A stretch of 64,000 nt of DNA. It comes from Bacillus sp. FJAT-27245. GTDB taxonomy: Bacteria; Bacillota; Bacilli; Bacillales; Cytobacillaceae. This document shows positions 1-8,593 of the stretch, piece after piece. Position 1 is the stretch's first letter, and each line of letters opens with the position of its first letter. Made by a program: the position numbers and the translations under genes. The DNA lies in contig NZ_LIGI01000001.1 in the NCBI RefSeq assembly GCF_001273955.1, forward strand, positions 1,277,266 to 1,341,265. The letters run 5' to 3'. The notes beneath the pieces are model-generated. The model was not told the DNA's origin. It did not search any database and saw only the letters and a list, made by a program, of their open reading frames with translations.

Positions 1-62
1 GTTTAAATGGTTTTCGCGCGCAGTGGGATAAACGGACATATTACATCAATGAACAAATTACC

Positions 63-91
63 TTGACTGTCATAGTAATATTCCATATATT
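63..91 (+). promoter_or_regulatory. Predicted sigma-A promoter of the padR operon
   Basis: A -35 TTGACT at 63-68 and a -10 TATATT at 86-91 are separated by exactly 17 bases. The ribosome site of the PadR gene follows about ten bases later, so transcription would begin just upstream of that gene. This also argues that the PadR gene starts at the GTG at 117 and not at the in-frame ATG at 63, which would lie inside the -35 box. Confidence 0.6.
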
Positions 92-116
92 ATTTGTAAG
101 GAGGTGGAAATCTTCA

Positions 117-443
117 GTGAGTTTAAAACTTTCGTCCGATTTGTTAAGGGGACACACAGACACGATTATCCTCAAGCTGTTGATGAGCGGGGATAAATAC
201 GGGTATGAAATATCCAAATTGGTCCATTCCGGCTCGAATGGCCTGTATGAATTGAAAGAGGCAACGATGTATTCCAGCTTGAAAAGGCTCGAACAGGAAG
301 GAAACATCTCATCTTACTGGGGAGATGAAACGCAGGGAGGCCGCAGGAAGTACTATCACCTGACTGACAAAGGCAGAATGGCATACTCGGAAAACAAAAG
401 AAATTGGGAATATGCCAAAGAAATCCTTGATTCTTTAATTTGA
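117..443 (+). CDS. PadR family transcriptional regulator
   Basis: A 108-residue DNA-binding regulator of the PadR type. Family marks are the YGYEISK stretch near residue 27, the LYSSLKRLEQEG recognition-helix region, and the GGRRKYYHLTDKG wing. The GTG start at 117 is chosen because AAGGAGGTG lies ten bases upstream; an earlier in-frame ATG would fall inside the promoter. The downstream HAAS-domain gene begins 15 bases after the stop, an arrangement common in Firmicutes where PadR controls expression of itself and its HAAS partner. The effector and targets beyond its own operon cannot be read from the sequence. Family assignment is firm; the specific role is inferred. Confidence 0.9.
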   Translation: MSLKLSSDLLRGHTDTIILKLLMSGDKYGYEISKLVHSGSNGLYELKEATMYSSLKRLEQEGNISSYWGDETQGGRRKYYHLTDKGRMAYSENKRNWEYAKEILDSLI

Positions 444-458
444 AAGGTGGAAAACCGG

Positions 459-1175
459 ATGAGTGATAAATTAAAAACGTACCTGGATGGCATTTTTTCT
501 CCCTATGAGGACATAAAGGCTATTAAGGAAATTAAACTGGAGCTTTACCATAATCTGCTGGAAAAGATGGATGATTTGATAAGGGAAGGTTTGGCGGAAG
601 AAATCGCTTATAAGAAGACGATTGACTCGATTGGGGACATCACGGAAATAGTTGAAGCAATCCATGATAAAACGAGAGAGTTGCAGGAAAGGGCAGGAAT
701 GGATCTATCCAAGAGCAACATGCCGAATTCGGACTTTGCATCAGTGAAAGTTCATGATGGCAAGTTCAATTATAGCAATCTCCAGGGCAGCGACTTTACC
801 GGTTCGGACTTGTCGAACAGTTCTTTTAAATGCAGTAATTTAGATAAAGCAATATTCGATCGAGCAAATTTAAGGGGAGCAAGATTGAACAAGTCCAATT
901 TAGATGGAGCGAGTTTTAAGGAAGCCATTTTGGATGATACAGATTTTTCATATTCTAATTTATCAGGAGTATGTTTTGACAATCAAACATTCAATGGGAC
1001 CATATTTAACGATGCGGGGTTAAAAGGAACATCATTTCGAAATGCTGTCTTCCGAAATGTTTCTTTTAAAACCAATGTAAAAAAAGCTGTTTTTGACGGT
1101 GCCACCATGGATAAATTGACTTATGCCATTCTGAAGGGAAATAAGGCAAATCTTGATAAAGTGACTGTTGTTTAA
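459..1175 (+). CDS. HAAS-domain protein fused to pentapeptide repeats
   Basis: A 238-residue protein with two parts. Residues 1-75 form a short helical domain typical of HAAS/DUF1700-type partners of PadR regulators. From about residue 83 to 232 there is a long run of pentapeptide repeats (A/S-N/D-L/F-x-x pattern, such as SNLDG, ANLRG, SDFTG), expected to fold as a right-handed quadrilateral beta-helix. No membrane segment or signal peptide is visible, unlike usual HAAS proteins, which often carry transmembrane helices. The ATG at 459 is preferred to the GTG at 447 because AAAGGTGG sits eight bases upstream. Function is not known; pentapeptide proteins include DNA mimics that protect gyrase, but nothing here proves that role. 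Confidence 0.75.
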   Translation: MSDKLKTYLDGIFSPYEDIKAIKEIKLELYHNLLEKMDDLIREGLAEEIAYKKTIDSIGDITEIVEAIHDKTRELQERAGMDLSKSNMPNSDFASVKVHDGKFNYSNLQGSDFTGSDLSNSSFKCSNLDKAIFDRANLRGARLNKSNLDGASFKEAILDDTDFSYSNLSGVCFDNQTFNGTIFNDAGLKGTSFRNAVFRNVSFKTNVKKAVFDGATMDKLTYAILKGNKANLDKVTVV

Positions 1176-1204
1176 CCAATTAAATTGAACTACTTTTTTC
1201 TATG

Positions 1205-1252
1205 AAAAAGGCTGCCGGGCCGCACCTGCTTGTGAAAATTGAGAAGCGGCCC
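1205..1252 (-). terminator. Terminator after kynA
   Basis: On the minus strand GGGCCGC and GCGGCCC pair around a 22-base loop, and a TTTTTC tract follows a few bases further on. It lies directly after the kynA stop and between the ends of two convergent genes. Confidence 0.5.
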
Positions 1253-1257
1253 CGCCA

Positions 1258-2109
1258 TTACAAGCTTGTTCGTATATCCCACAATTCTGGGAAAAAGCGC
1301 TGGTCGAGGACTTTTTTCAAATAGCCGACTCCGGATGAGCCGCCTGTGCCGGTTTTGAAGCCGATGATCCGCTCGACCGTTTTCATATGGCGGAAACGCC
1401 ATTGCTGAAGGCTGTCTTCGATATCGACAAGCTTTTCGGCGAGTTCATATAGCTCCCAATGGGCTTTTGTGTTTTTGTACACACTCATCCAGGCAGCCCG
1501 GACCGAATCATTTTCCTTGTAGGACACCGTTACGTCACGGGCAAGGATTCTTTCGTCGATCGGAAATCCCGCTTTATGCAAAGCATGGATGGCGGCATCA
1601 TAGATGCTAGGGGCTTCATACGCCTTTTTTAGCTCGGCTAGGAGGGCCGGATCTTTTTGATAGATTTGCAGGATATGTTTGTTCTTGTAGCCAAGCGCGA
1701 ACTCAATCATCCTGTTTTGGTAGGACTGGAAGCCGGACGCCTGGCCAAGCGTATTACGGAATTCCATATACTCGGAAGGTGTCAGCGTTGACAGTACGTC
1801 CCATGCCTGGATAATCTGCGTCTGTGTCTTTGAAACGCGGGCCAGGCATTTTTGCGCGGCGGCAAGATTACTGGTGTTAATAGCAGCAATCGCCGCATTC
1901 AGTTCGTGAATGATTAGCTTCATCCACAGCTCACTGACCTGGTGGATGATGATGAACAGCATTTCATCGTGGTGGCCAGAAAGCCTATTTTGGGCAGACA
2001 GGATTTTATCAAGCTGGAGATACTCGCTATATGTCATATTGTTTGTAAAATCCACAACAATGCTTTTTTCGCTGGTTGTTGGGTTTTGGTTTTGGTCTTC
2101 CTGAACCAT
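1258..2109 (-). CDS. kynA: Tryptophan 2,3-dioxygenase
   Basis: Heme dioxygenase that opens the indole ring of L-tryptophan with O2 to give N-formylkynurenine, the first step of the kynurenine pathway; cytoplasmic. The 283-residue length matches the family. The [17 protein letters not shown] stretch holds the active-site Phe52 and His56, and the [11 protein letters not shown] segment carries the presumed heme-ligand histidine, followed by the substrate-carboxylate loop GTGGSSG. The ATG start is supported by GGAGGTT just upstream. It is the second gene of a leftward kynB-kynA pair, 82 bases behind kynB. kynU lies on the other strand beyond a TetR gene, giving a complete route from tryptophan to anthranilate and alanine. 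Confidence 0.95.
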   Translation of the reverse strand: MVQEDQNQNPTTSEKSIVVDFTNNMTYSEYLQLDKILSAQNRLSGHHDEMLFIIIHQVSELWMKLIIHELNAAIAAINTSNLAAAQKCLARVSKTQTQIIQAWDVLSTLTPSEYMEFRNTLGQASGFQSYQNRMIEFALGYKNKHILQIYQKDPALLAELKKAYEAPSIYDAAIHALHKAGFPIDERILARDVTVSYKENDSVRAAWMSVYKNTKAHWELYELAEKLVDIEDSLQQWRFRHMKTVERIIGFKTGTGGSSGVGYLKKVLDQRFFPELWDIRTSL

Positions 2110-2191
2110 TTCGAACCTCCTTGGTGTTTTCCGACAAGCTTGTCAGGTGCCTTAAGCCCGGTGCATGGGCCCATTTTCACCAAAAACGCTC

Positions 2192-2821
2192 CTACAGCTT
2201 CCTGATGACCGCGCGGACCGGGCTGCCATCTGCGTCCTTGAGGGCAAGCGGGAGGGCGATTAGTTCGTAGTCTCCATCATCGATTCCATCGAGCATGAGG
2301 TTTTCGAGGATATGGATGCCGTGGCGATACAGGGCGTGATGGGCCGCCATGTCCTTGCTGTCTAGCGGATCGACGGACGGGACATCGACGCCAAGCAGCT
2401 TTACGCCTTTTTGGCTAAGATATTCCGCGATATCAGGCGCAAGTTCCTGGATTCGTTCCGGGAAGTGGTCCGGGTTGTTCGGGACGGCCGTTTTGAGAAG
2501 CAGCCGTTTAACTCCTTCAAGGTCAAAGCCCCGGAGCTTTTCGGCATCAACTTTTTCAAAAGAAGAGACGTCGATAACCCGCGCCGGGCCAATGAACACG
2601 CCGATGTCGAGAGCAAGAATCCTTTCACCGTCATTGTCAAAATGGAAGGGCGCGTCAACGTGGGTGCCAGTGTGGAGGCTTGTTGTGATCCTGCCAATAT
2701 TGACGGAGCCGGTCTGTTCTTTTGTGAATGCGGTTTCATAATGGAACGGTGTGTCTCCTGGCCAGTGGCCGATTCCGTCATGAAGGGGCTGAGTGATATC
2801 AATCCACTTGTTTTTTGTCAT
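2192..2821 (-). CDS. kynB: Kynurenine formamidase
   Basis: Metal-dependent hydrolase converting N-formylkynurenine to kynurenine and formate. At 209 residues it matches bacterial KynB of the cyclase-like fold. The HTGTHVDAPFHF motif supplies metal ligands His50, His54, Asp56 and His60. The start is taken at the ATG at 2821, where GGGGAG lies at good distance; an ATG five codons earlier has no comparable ribosome site. It leads the kynB-kynA unit, whose promoter is visible at 2953-2981. Its product feeds kynureninase, encoded at 3953 on the other strand. Confidence 0.95.
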   Translation of the reverse strand: MTKNKWIDITQPLHDGIGHWPGDTPFHYETAFTKEQTGSVNIGRITTSLHTGTHVDAPFHFDNDGERILALDIGVFIGPARVIDVSSFEKVDAEKLRGFDLEGVKRLLLKTAVPNNPDHFPERIQELAPDIAEYLSQKGVKLLGVDVPSVDPLDSKDMAAHHALYRHGIHILENLMLDGIDDGDYELIALPLALKDADGSPVRAVIRKL

Positions 2822-2952
2822 GCTATAACTCCCCATTTGTTTGAGATTTTTGGATTTTTACTCGTCCGTGATTGTCTTCAGGATATGGGCTGTTAGCTAT
2901 TTGCTCACATACTGAATTGTTTTTTAACCTTTCGGAATTTTTCTTCAAATCA

Positions 2953-2981
2953 AGTATAGTATGTTTGCCATAGGTGGTCAA
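2953..2981 (-). promoter_or_regulatory. Predicted sigma-A promoter of kynB-kynA
   Basis: On the minus strand TTGACC (2976-2981) and TATACT (2953-2958) are separated by 17 bases, a near-consensus promoter about 130 bases upstream of kynB. It leaves a leader of roughly 120 bases in which I recognise no RNA element. The rest of the 350-base gap up to the TetR gene holds AT-rich sequence including TTAATATTAAT just before that gene. Confidence 0.65.
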
Positions 2982-3171
2982 AAATAGTAAGTCCCCGATT
3001 TACTGAAGGGAAAAATAGAACATAGTAAAGATTTGTTTTTTTCAAGGAGCTTAATGAAAAGAGAGGCGGTTCAAACAACTGATGCAAATTAAAAAATGAC
3101 AATAAAGCTGCTTACATGGATAATGTGGATTAATATTAATATACAAACAAACCAGTAAGGGGATAAAAATA

Positions 3172-3786
3172 GTGACAGAGAAGGAAACCATTGATAAACG
3201 CCATTTACGCTCTTTGATTACAAGAGAAAAACTGCTGGTGGCGGCTAAAGAAGTATTTGTTAAAGAAGGGTACCAGAAAACGACGATTTCCCAAATTATT
3301 AAAAAGGCAAAGGTAGGATACGGGACTGCGTATGTTTATTTTGAAGGGAAAGATGATCTGCTAATTGTCTTGATGGAAGATGTGATGCAAAAATTCTATC
3401 AGATTGCGGAGACCCCTTTTTTTCCGGCGACAAGACAATCAGCAGAGGAAATTATTCAAGCACAAGCATATTCTTTTTTGAAATTAGCTGAAAAAGAGCG
3501 GGCTATGCTGCGGATTTTTCATGAAGCAATTGGGTTCTCCACTGCCGTAAATAATAATTGGATAAAAATTCAAACGAAATTTGTCGAGGGAATTTCAAGG
3601 GATATTGCCCACTCTCAGCAGAATGGCCTAGCATATCAAGGTTTGAATCATGAAATTGTAGCTCGGGCATGGTTTTTTATGAATGAAATGTATTTATGGG
3701 AAATTGTTGAAGAGAAAAATCAAGCTACGGTTGAAGAAATAGCTAAAACAATCACCGCTATTTATACTTCCGGTTTATATAAATAA
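3172..3786 (+). CDS. TetR/AcrR family transcriptional regulator
   Basis: A 204-residue TetR-type repressor. The helix-turn-helix occupies residues 18-65 (FVKEGYQKTTISQIIKKA followed by GYGTAYVYFEGKDDLL), and the remaining helical domain should bind an effector. It starts at a GTG with TAAGGGG about ten bases upstream and ends in its own strong terminator. It sits between kynB and kynU, and a perfect palindrome overlaps the kynU -35 box, so it probably senses tryptophan or kynurenine and controls the pathway. The family is certain; target and ligand are inferred from position only. Confidence 0.9.
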   Translation: MTEKETIDKRHLRSLITREKLLVAAKEVFVKEGYQKTTISQIIKKAKVGYGTAYVYFEGKDDLLIVLMEDVMQKFYQIAETPFFPATRQSAEEIIQAQAYSFLKLAEKERAMLRIFHEAIGFSTAVNNNWIKIQTKFVEGISRDIAHSQQNGLAYQGLNHEIVARAWFFMNEMYLWEIVEEKNQATVEEIAKTITAIYTSGLYK

Positions 3787-3811
3787 GATATCTATATGAA
3801 TAGCGACTAGG

Positions 3812-3846
3812 AAACGGCCGAATGACTTCTAAATCGGCCGTTTTTG
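3812..3846 (+). terminator. Rho-independent terminator after the TetR gene
   Basis: AAACGGCCGA pairs perfectly with TCGGCCGTTT around an eleven-base loop and runs into a T tract. It separates the regulator from the kynU promoter. Confidence 0.85.
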
Positions 3847-3886
3847 TTTCGAAGTTTTAATTTTTTAAATTTTCAGCCATAAAATA

Positions 3887-3914
3887 TTGACATCATGTCA
3901 ACTTCTATTATATT
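3887..3914 (+). promoter_or_regulatory. kynU promoter with overlapping palindromic operator
   Basis: TTGACA at 3887-3892 and TATATT at 3909-3914 form a promoter with a 16-base spacer. The -35 box is part of a perfect palindrome, TTGACAT-C-ATGTCAA (3887-3901). A repressor bound there would block RNA polymerase. The neighbouring TetR protein is the obvious candidate, although this operator half-length is shorter than many TetR sites. Confidence 0.65.
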
Positions 3915-3952
3915 CTTCAATTAACAAAGCGGGAAGGAAGGTCATCCACAAA

Positions 3953-5233
3953 ATGAAAACGGATACATTTTTACCAACAAAAGAATATGCCCAACAGCTA
4001 GATCAACAAAGTATAACCTTTAGAGAAGAGTTTTATATAAAAGAAGGTACATATTATATGGATGGAAATTCTTTAGGGCTACTTTCTAAACGGGCGGAAA
4101 AAACATTGCTTCTCAGTTTGGATGATTGGAAAAACCTTGGCATTGATGGGTGGTTGTCAGGCAATCAGCCTTGGTTTGATTTTTCCGAGAGATTAGGAGC
4201 ACTGACCGCACCTTTAATAGGAGCAAAACCGGAAGAAACAATTGTTACAGGCTCTATCACAAGAAATATCCATCAAATTTTTGCTACCTTTTACAAACCA
4301 GAAGGAAAACGGACAAAAATAATAGCAACTGAATTAGACTTCCCTTCAGATATATATGCGATAAAATCCCAAATGCATCTGCATGGGCTGGATCCAGAGG
4401 AACATTTAGTGCTAGTAAAAAGCCATGATTCACGCACCATTAACGAAGCGGATATCATCAATGCCATGACTGATGAGGTCGCCATCGTATGGATGCCATC
4501 CGTCTTATATCGAAGCGGCCAGCTGCTGGATATGGAGCTTTTGGCGAAAGAAGCTCAAAAAAGAAATATATTAATAGGTGTTGACCTGGCTCATTCAATT
4601 GGCGCTATCCCGCACTCCCTGCATGATTGGAATGTCGATTTTGCCGTCTGGTGCAATTATAAGTATTTAAATAGCGGCCCTGGCGGAGTTGGGGGTTTAT
4701 TTGTACATGAAAAACACCTTGGAAAAGCCCCTGGTTTGGCTGGTTGGTTTAGTTCAGATAAAAATAAACAGTTTGACCTTGAATTGGAATTGACACATGC
4801 CCATTCAGCCGGGGCCTTTCAAATCGGCACTCCGCATATTTTAAGTTGCGCCCCTCTCTTAGGGTCTCTTGAAATCTTTGCAGAGGCTGGCATTGAAAAT
4901 ATCCGCTCGAAGTCCCTTGAAATGACTAAATACATGATGGAATTGATCGAGGAAGAACTTCCCGATTTCGGATTTGCGATTGGGAATCCAACGGAAAATG
5001 AACGCCGCGGGGGCCATGTTTGTTTAGAACATAAAGAAGCAGCAAGAATTTGCAAGACTTTAAAAGGTCATCATGTCATTCCGGATTTCCGGTCCCCGAA
5101 TGTTATAAGGCTTGCTCCAATCGCTTTATATACAACATTTGAAGATGTTTGGGAGACCATTCAAATTTTAAAAAGAATTATGCAAACCGAAGAATACAAA
5201 AAATATAAGAATGATAGAGAGATAGTGGCTTAG
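3953..5233 (+). CDS. kynU: Kynureninase
   Basis: PLP enzyme cleaving kynurenine to anthranilate and alanine. At 426 residues it matches the family. The cofactor lysine is Lys237 in [12 protein letters not shown], and Asp211 in GVDLAHS should pair with the PLP ring nitrogen. The frame is open further upstream, but the ATG at 3953 gives the normal N-terminus and has GGAAGG upstream; the extension would overlap the promoter palindrome. An amino acid permease follows after 31 bases with its own ribosome site, so both are probably cotranscribed for uptake and breakdown of tryptophan or kynurenine. Confidence 0.95.
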   Translation: MKTDTFLPTKEYAQQLDQQSITFREEFYIKEGTYYMDGNSLGLLSKRAEKTLLLSLDDWKNLGIDGWLSGNQPWFDFSERLGALTAPLIGAKPEETIVTGSITRNIHQIFATFYKPEGKRTKIIATELDFPSDIYAIKSQMHLHGLDPEEHLVLVKSHDSRTINEADIINAMTDEVAIVWMPSVLYRSGQLLDMELLAKEAQKRNILIGVDLAHSIGAIPHSLHDWNVDFAVWCNYKYLNSGPGGVGGLFVHEKHLGKAPGLAGWFSSDKNKQFDLELELTHAHSAGAFQIGTPHILSCAPLLGSLEIFAEAGIENIRSKSLEMTKYMMELIEEELPDFGFAIGNPTENERRGGHVCLEHKEAARICKTLKGHHVIPDFRSPNVIRLAPIALYTTFEDVWETIQILKRIMQTEEYKKYKNDREIVA

Positions 5234-5264
5234 TCTTCCACTAGATTAAAAAAGGAGAATGCGA

Positions 5265-6665
5265 ATGAATCAGAATAGGGGCTTTCAACAAATAGCAGAT
5301 CGCGAAAAAGGCCTTAGCAAGGGGTTAACAACTGGGCAAATCTCAATGATTGCAATTGGCGGTGCAATTGGAACGGGGCTGTTTCTTGGGAGCGGCTTTG
5401 CAATTGGGCAAGCTGGACCAAGTGTAATAATCAGCTATGGCATTGGTGCTTTTATTGCCCTATTATTAATGGGATGTCTTGCTGATATGACTATTGCCCA
5501 TCCTACTTCAGGATCATTTGGCGCCTATGCCGAACATTATATCAATCCATGGGCTGGCTATCTTGTCCGTTATTCCTATTGGGCCTGTATCGTTGCGGCT
5601 GTAGGGGTCGAAGTGACTGCGGTGGCAGTATACATGTCCTACTGGTTTCCAAGTGTCCCAGGCACTGTATGGATTCTCGTCTTTTCAGCCATTTTGATTT
5701 ATATAAATGCAACCAGCGTTAATTTATTTGGTTCAGTTGAATATTGGTTCTCGATGATTAAAATTGCCGCGATTGTCGGGTTTATTCTAATCGGCAGTTA
5801 TGTTGTTTTTGGCGGGAGCAATCCGGAGATCGGCTTTCAAAACTACACAAATGATGGCGGCTTCCTTCCGAATGGATGGTCCGGCATGTGGATTGCGGTA
5901 GTCATTGCCTTATTCAGTTATTTAAGTATTGAGATGATTGCTGTCACAGCAGGTGAGGCAAAGGACCCGGAAATTGCAGTTCCTAAAGCTTTGAAAGCAA
6001 CTGTTTTCCGTTTAATCTTCTTCTATCTTCTTACCTTGGGGCTGATGCTCGCGATTGTACCATGGGCCGGAGCTGGCATCGAAAAGAGTCCTTTTGTAAA
6101 AGTCATTGAAATGATAAATATCCCTGGCGCGGCAGGAATTATGAATTTTGTCGTCTTGATTGCAGCTCTTTCAGCTATGAATAGCCAACTATATATCACC
6201 ACACGGATGATGTTTTCACTTTCGAGGGCAGGCTATGCACCATCACGTTTCGGCCAATTAAATAAGAAGAATGTTCCTGTTTATTCCTTAGTTCTTTCGA
6301 CGTTTGGGATTGCCATTGCTGCCGTCATCCATGCCATTATGCCAAATCAGGCCTATCTGCTCATGATGGGAATCTCAATGTTCGGTGCCATGTTCACGTG
6401 GCTAATGATATTTGTCACCCATTATTTTTTTCGTAAAAAATATCATGGCAAAAAGCTTTCAGTCAGAATGTGGGGCTTTCCTTATTTAACGTTATTAGGC
6501 GCGCTCCTTATGCTAAGCCTGCTCATTACTACATGGTTTGTCTCGTTCTTTAAAGCAACATTAATGGTTGGGATACCTTGGTTAATTCTATTATCCGTTG
6601 CATACTACTTGCATCAGAAGAAAAATATAAATGTGGATAGTGAAATTCAAACTAAATCAGTATAG
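5265..6665 (+). CDS. Amino acid permease, APC superfamily
   Basis: A 466-residue membrane transporter of the amino acid-polyamine-organocation family with about twelve hydrophobic segments. The first helix carries the typical IAIGGAIGTGLFLGSG motif, and TAGEAKDPEIAVPKA lies in the characteristic loop after helix 6. Of two closely spaced ATG codons, the one at 5265 is chosen because AAAGGAG ends seven bases before it; the ATG at 5259 would leave only one base. Its place directly behind kynU suggests that it imports tryptophan, kynurenine or another aromatic amino acid. That specificity is inferred from context. Confidence 0.88.
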   Translation: MNQNRGFQQIADREKGLSKGLTTGQISMIAIGGAIGTGLFLGSGFAIGQAGPSVIISYGIGAFIALLLMGCLADMTIAHPTSGSFGAYAEHYINPWAGYLVRYSYWACIVAAVGVEVTAVAVYMSYWFPSVPGTVWILVFSAILIYINATSVNLFGSVEYWFSMIKIAAIVGFILIGSYVVFGGSNPEIGFQNYTNDGGFLPNGWSGMWIAVVIALFSYLSIEMIAVTAGEAKDPEIAVPKALKATVFRLIFFYLLTLGLMLAIVPWAGAGIEKSPFVKVIEMINIPGAAGIMNFVVLIAALSAMNSQLYITTRMMFSLSRAGYAPSRFGQLNKKNVPVYSLVLSTFGIAIAAVIHAIMPNQAYLLMMGISMFGAMFTWLMIFVTHYFFRKKYHGKKLSVRMWGFPYLTLLGALLMLSLLITTWFVSFFKATLMVGIPWLILLSVAYYLHQKKNINVDSEIQTKSV

Positions 6666-6674
6666 ACTAATGCT

Positions 6675-6716
6675 GGCCCATCTTTTTAGCTATTAAAGAG
6701 ATGGGCCTTATATTTT
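6675..6716 (+). terminator. Terminator of the kynU-permease operon
   Basis: GGCCCATCT pairs with AGATGGGCC and is followed by the T-rich TTATATTTTT. It lies ten bases after the permease stop. Confidence 0.85.
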
Positions 6717-6790
6717 TCAAAAAACATTAGTTTTTTAAAAAAACCTTAGGGAATAGGAATACTGTAATAATTACCTAAGGGGATGTAGCA

Positions 6791-7423
6791 ATGAGCATAA
6801 AAGCGCTAGTTTTGAATTGCAGTTTGAAAGACAGCACACAGCAATCCAATACTCGGGCCCTTATTAACGAGATCGTAAAGATTTTTGATGAGAACGGGGC
6901 AAAGACGGAAGTGCTGAGAATGGCTGATTATACAATTGGTTTTGGAATTACCCATGAGGCGGTGAATGAAAAGGACCAATGGCCTGAGATTTTTGAAAAA
7001 GTGAAGCAGGCGGATATTCTTGTGCTTGGATCGCCGATATGGCTTGGTGAACAGAGCAGTTTGGCCACACTGATTGTTGAAAGATTGTATGGAGGCAGCA
7101 GCCTTACCAACGAAAAAGGCCAATATATCTACTACAACAAAGTAGGCGGAGCGGTAGTAACAGGAAATGAAGACGGAGCGAAAAACGTTTCAAGCTACCT
7201 TATTTATGCGTTGTCGCATATCGGGTTCACGATTCCCCCCAATGTTGATACGTATTGGGTAGGCGAAGCCGGTCCGGGACCTTCATTTATTGAGGCAAAA
7301 GGATATCAAAACGAGTTTACAATGCAGCACGCAAAAATTACAGCTTACAATTTATTGCACTTTGCCCGGCTGCTGAAAAAACATCCGATTCCAGCAGAAG
7401 GAAATGTTATTGAAAGCGAATAA
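6791..7423 (+). CDS. NADPH-dependent FMN reductase / flavodoxin-fold protein
   Basis: A 210-residue cytoplasmic flavoprotein of the flavodoxin-like fold. The N-terminal beta strand and phosphate loop (ALVLNCSLKDSTQQSNT) and the ILVLGSPIWLGEQSS segment around residue 80 match NAD(P)H-dependent FMN reductases and related quinone reductases. The ATG is preceded by AAGGGGAT. Just upstream an inverted repeat CCTTAGG/CCTAAGG (6744-6780) encloses a palindrome GTAATAATTAC (6764-6774), so expression may be controlled by a repressor, but no regulator gene is adjacent. It has its own terminator and seems to be a single-gene unit. The physiological substrate is unknown. Confidence 0.82.
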   Translation: MSIKALVLNCSLKDSTQQSNTRALINEIVKIFDENGAKTEVLRMADYTIGFGITHEAVNEKDQWPEIFEKVKQADILVLGSPIWLGEQSSLATLIVERLYGGSSLTNEKGQYIYYNKVGGAVVTGNEDGAKNVSSYLIYALSHIGFTIPPNVDTYWVGEAGPGPSFIEAKGYQNEFTMQHAKITAYNLLHFARLLKKHPIPAEGNVIESE

Positions 7424-7471
7424 GAAGACGTATGAAAGTTTCAAGTACAAAACAGCACATAACAAGCTATT

Positions 7472-7506
7472 GCAGTCCGATTTAATGAATTGGACTGCTT
7501 TTTTTA
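7472..7506 (+). terminator. Terminator after the FMN reductase gene
   Basis: GCAGTCC pairs with GGACTGC, with further pairing inside the loop, followed by seven or more T residues. Confidence 0.85.
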
Positions 7507-7538
7507 TAGTAAAATACCTGACAGGCAATCCATTGATA

Positions 7539-7569
7539 TAAGTTGATTGGAGCGGAGGGCACCGACTCC
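7539..7569 (+). repeat. Dispersed intergenic repeat, copy 1
   Basis: A 31-base block beginning TAAGTTGATTGGAGCGG and ending CACCGACTCC. A second copy with two mismatches is at 49677-49707. The GTTGATTGGAGCGGAGGGC core resembles an intergenic repeat that I recall as widespread in Bacillus-related genomes. No coding potential. Confidence 0.65.
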
Positions 7570-7694
7570 TCGAAAACGCTATCGCATTTCCTTCGTGCGT
7601 TATTAAATAAAATGAATTGCCATCAGCAGGGAAATCCTTCAGGCTAGCAGCCATGCCTATACTCCACGGATATGCCCCACTGATGACCCACATA

Positions 7695-8471
7695 TTATAA
7701 ATTCAGTCCAAACGCATCCCTGGCCAATTTCCTGAATCGGGTGTAATCAATCTCATCTTTTTCCATCCTGCCATCAGTCCATGTGGTGACCGAATTGCCT
7801 GCCAGTGTGATGCTTCCTCTTTCAGTCAGCCTGGTCATTATCAGCCGTTTATTGAAACCTGATGCTGGATGGCTGGCAATAATGTGCTGGATTTCATTTA
7901 TTTCACTTAACTTATGAACCATGTCGATTGAATCAAAGGCATATCCTTTTTTCCACTCTTTATCCTTATGCTTTAGTTTAAAATAGAAACAATAATCCCC
8001 ATGATCACTAGCTTCCTTTTGAACTCGGAATTCGCCGTTTCTGGATGAGACAGTTACCCCGGTAAGTGGGACTGGTTTCAGTGGAATATTGATGCCAAAT
8101 CCGGTATCCACAAGGTATTGCCGGCCTTTGTTTCGAAGGAGTATGGCTATATGTGTTTTTCCGGTTTCGCTCCACTTCTGATGTGTTTGGTTAAAAACTA
8201 CACCACGGATTAATCTGGTCTCAAAGCCGTTTTCCAAAAGGAACAAATAAAGAATCGAATTCAGGTCGTAGCAAAGCCCGCCCTCATTTCGGTCGAGTAT
8301 CTTTTCCTTCAGGGATTCCTCCGTAAATTCAATCGTGCTGCGATTCATGACGCGCACATTTTCAAAGGGAAGGGCCAATGCAGTCCTTTCGAGTACCTGA
8401 TCCAGATTAGCAAAGCTTATTTCCTCTTCCAGCGGAAACCCAATCCTTTTGCGGAACAGTTCATTCATCAT
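7695..8471 (-). CDS. nat: Arylamine N-acetyltransferase
   Basis: Acetyl-CoA-dependent transferase acting on arylamines and hydrazines. Counting from the ATG at 8471 (258 residues), the catalytic triad is visible: Cys67 in NEGGLCYDLN, His107 in GKTHIAI and Asp122 in LVDTGFG. The start is uncertain. GGAGGTG lies upstream of a GTG at 8477 and two ATG codons at 8471 and 8468; the GTG has the best spacing but the ATG gives the more usual N-terminus. A weak -10 (TATACT) lies in the short gap behind the hom terminator, so the gene probably has its own promoter. The link to tryptophan breakdown (anthranilate-like amines) is only positional. Confidence 0.88.
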   Translation of the reverse strand: MMNELFRKRIGFPLEEEISFANLDQVLERTALALPFENVRVMNRSTIEFTEESLKEKILDRNEGGLCYDLNSILYLFLLENGFETRLIRGVVFNQTHQKWSETGKTHIAILLRNKGRQYLVDTGFGINIPLKPVPLTGVTVSSRNGEFRVQKEASDHGDYCFYFKLKHKDKEWKKGYAFDSIDMVHKLSEINEIQHIIASHPASGFNKRLIMTRLTERGSITLAGNSVTTWTDGRMEKDEIDYTRFRKLARDAFGLNL

Positions 8472-8510
8472 AGTCACCCAACACACCTCCATCCCCACTA
8501 AGTATAGTAG

Positions 8511-8546
8511 GAAAAGAGGAGCTCCGCTAATACGAAGCCCCTCTTT
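8511..8546 (-). terminator. Terminator of the metY-metX-hom operon
   Basis: On the minus strand GAGGGGCT pairs with AGCTCCTC (one G-U pair), followed by TTTTCC. It lies about 50 bases behind the hom stop. Confidence 0.7.
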
Positions 8547-8593
8547 TTATTGGAAACAGTATTGTATTGGGAAAGTGTGTCCCTAAGGCATAG

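Noticed and set aside
7352-7693. 113-codon minus-strand frame between the FMN reductase and nat genes
   Set aside because: It crosses a terminator and a dispersed repeat and shows no protein-like features.
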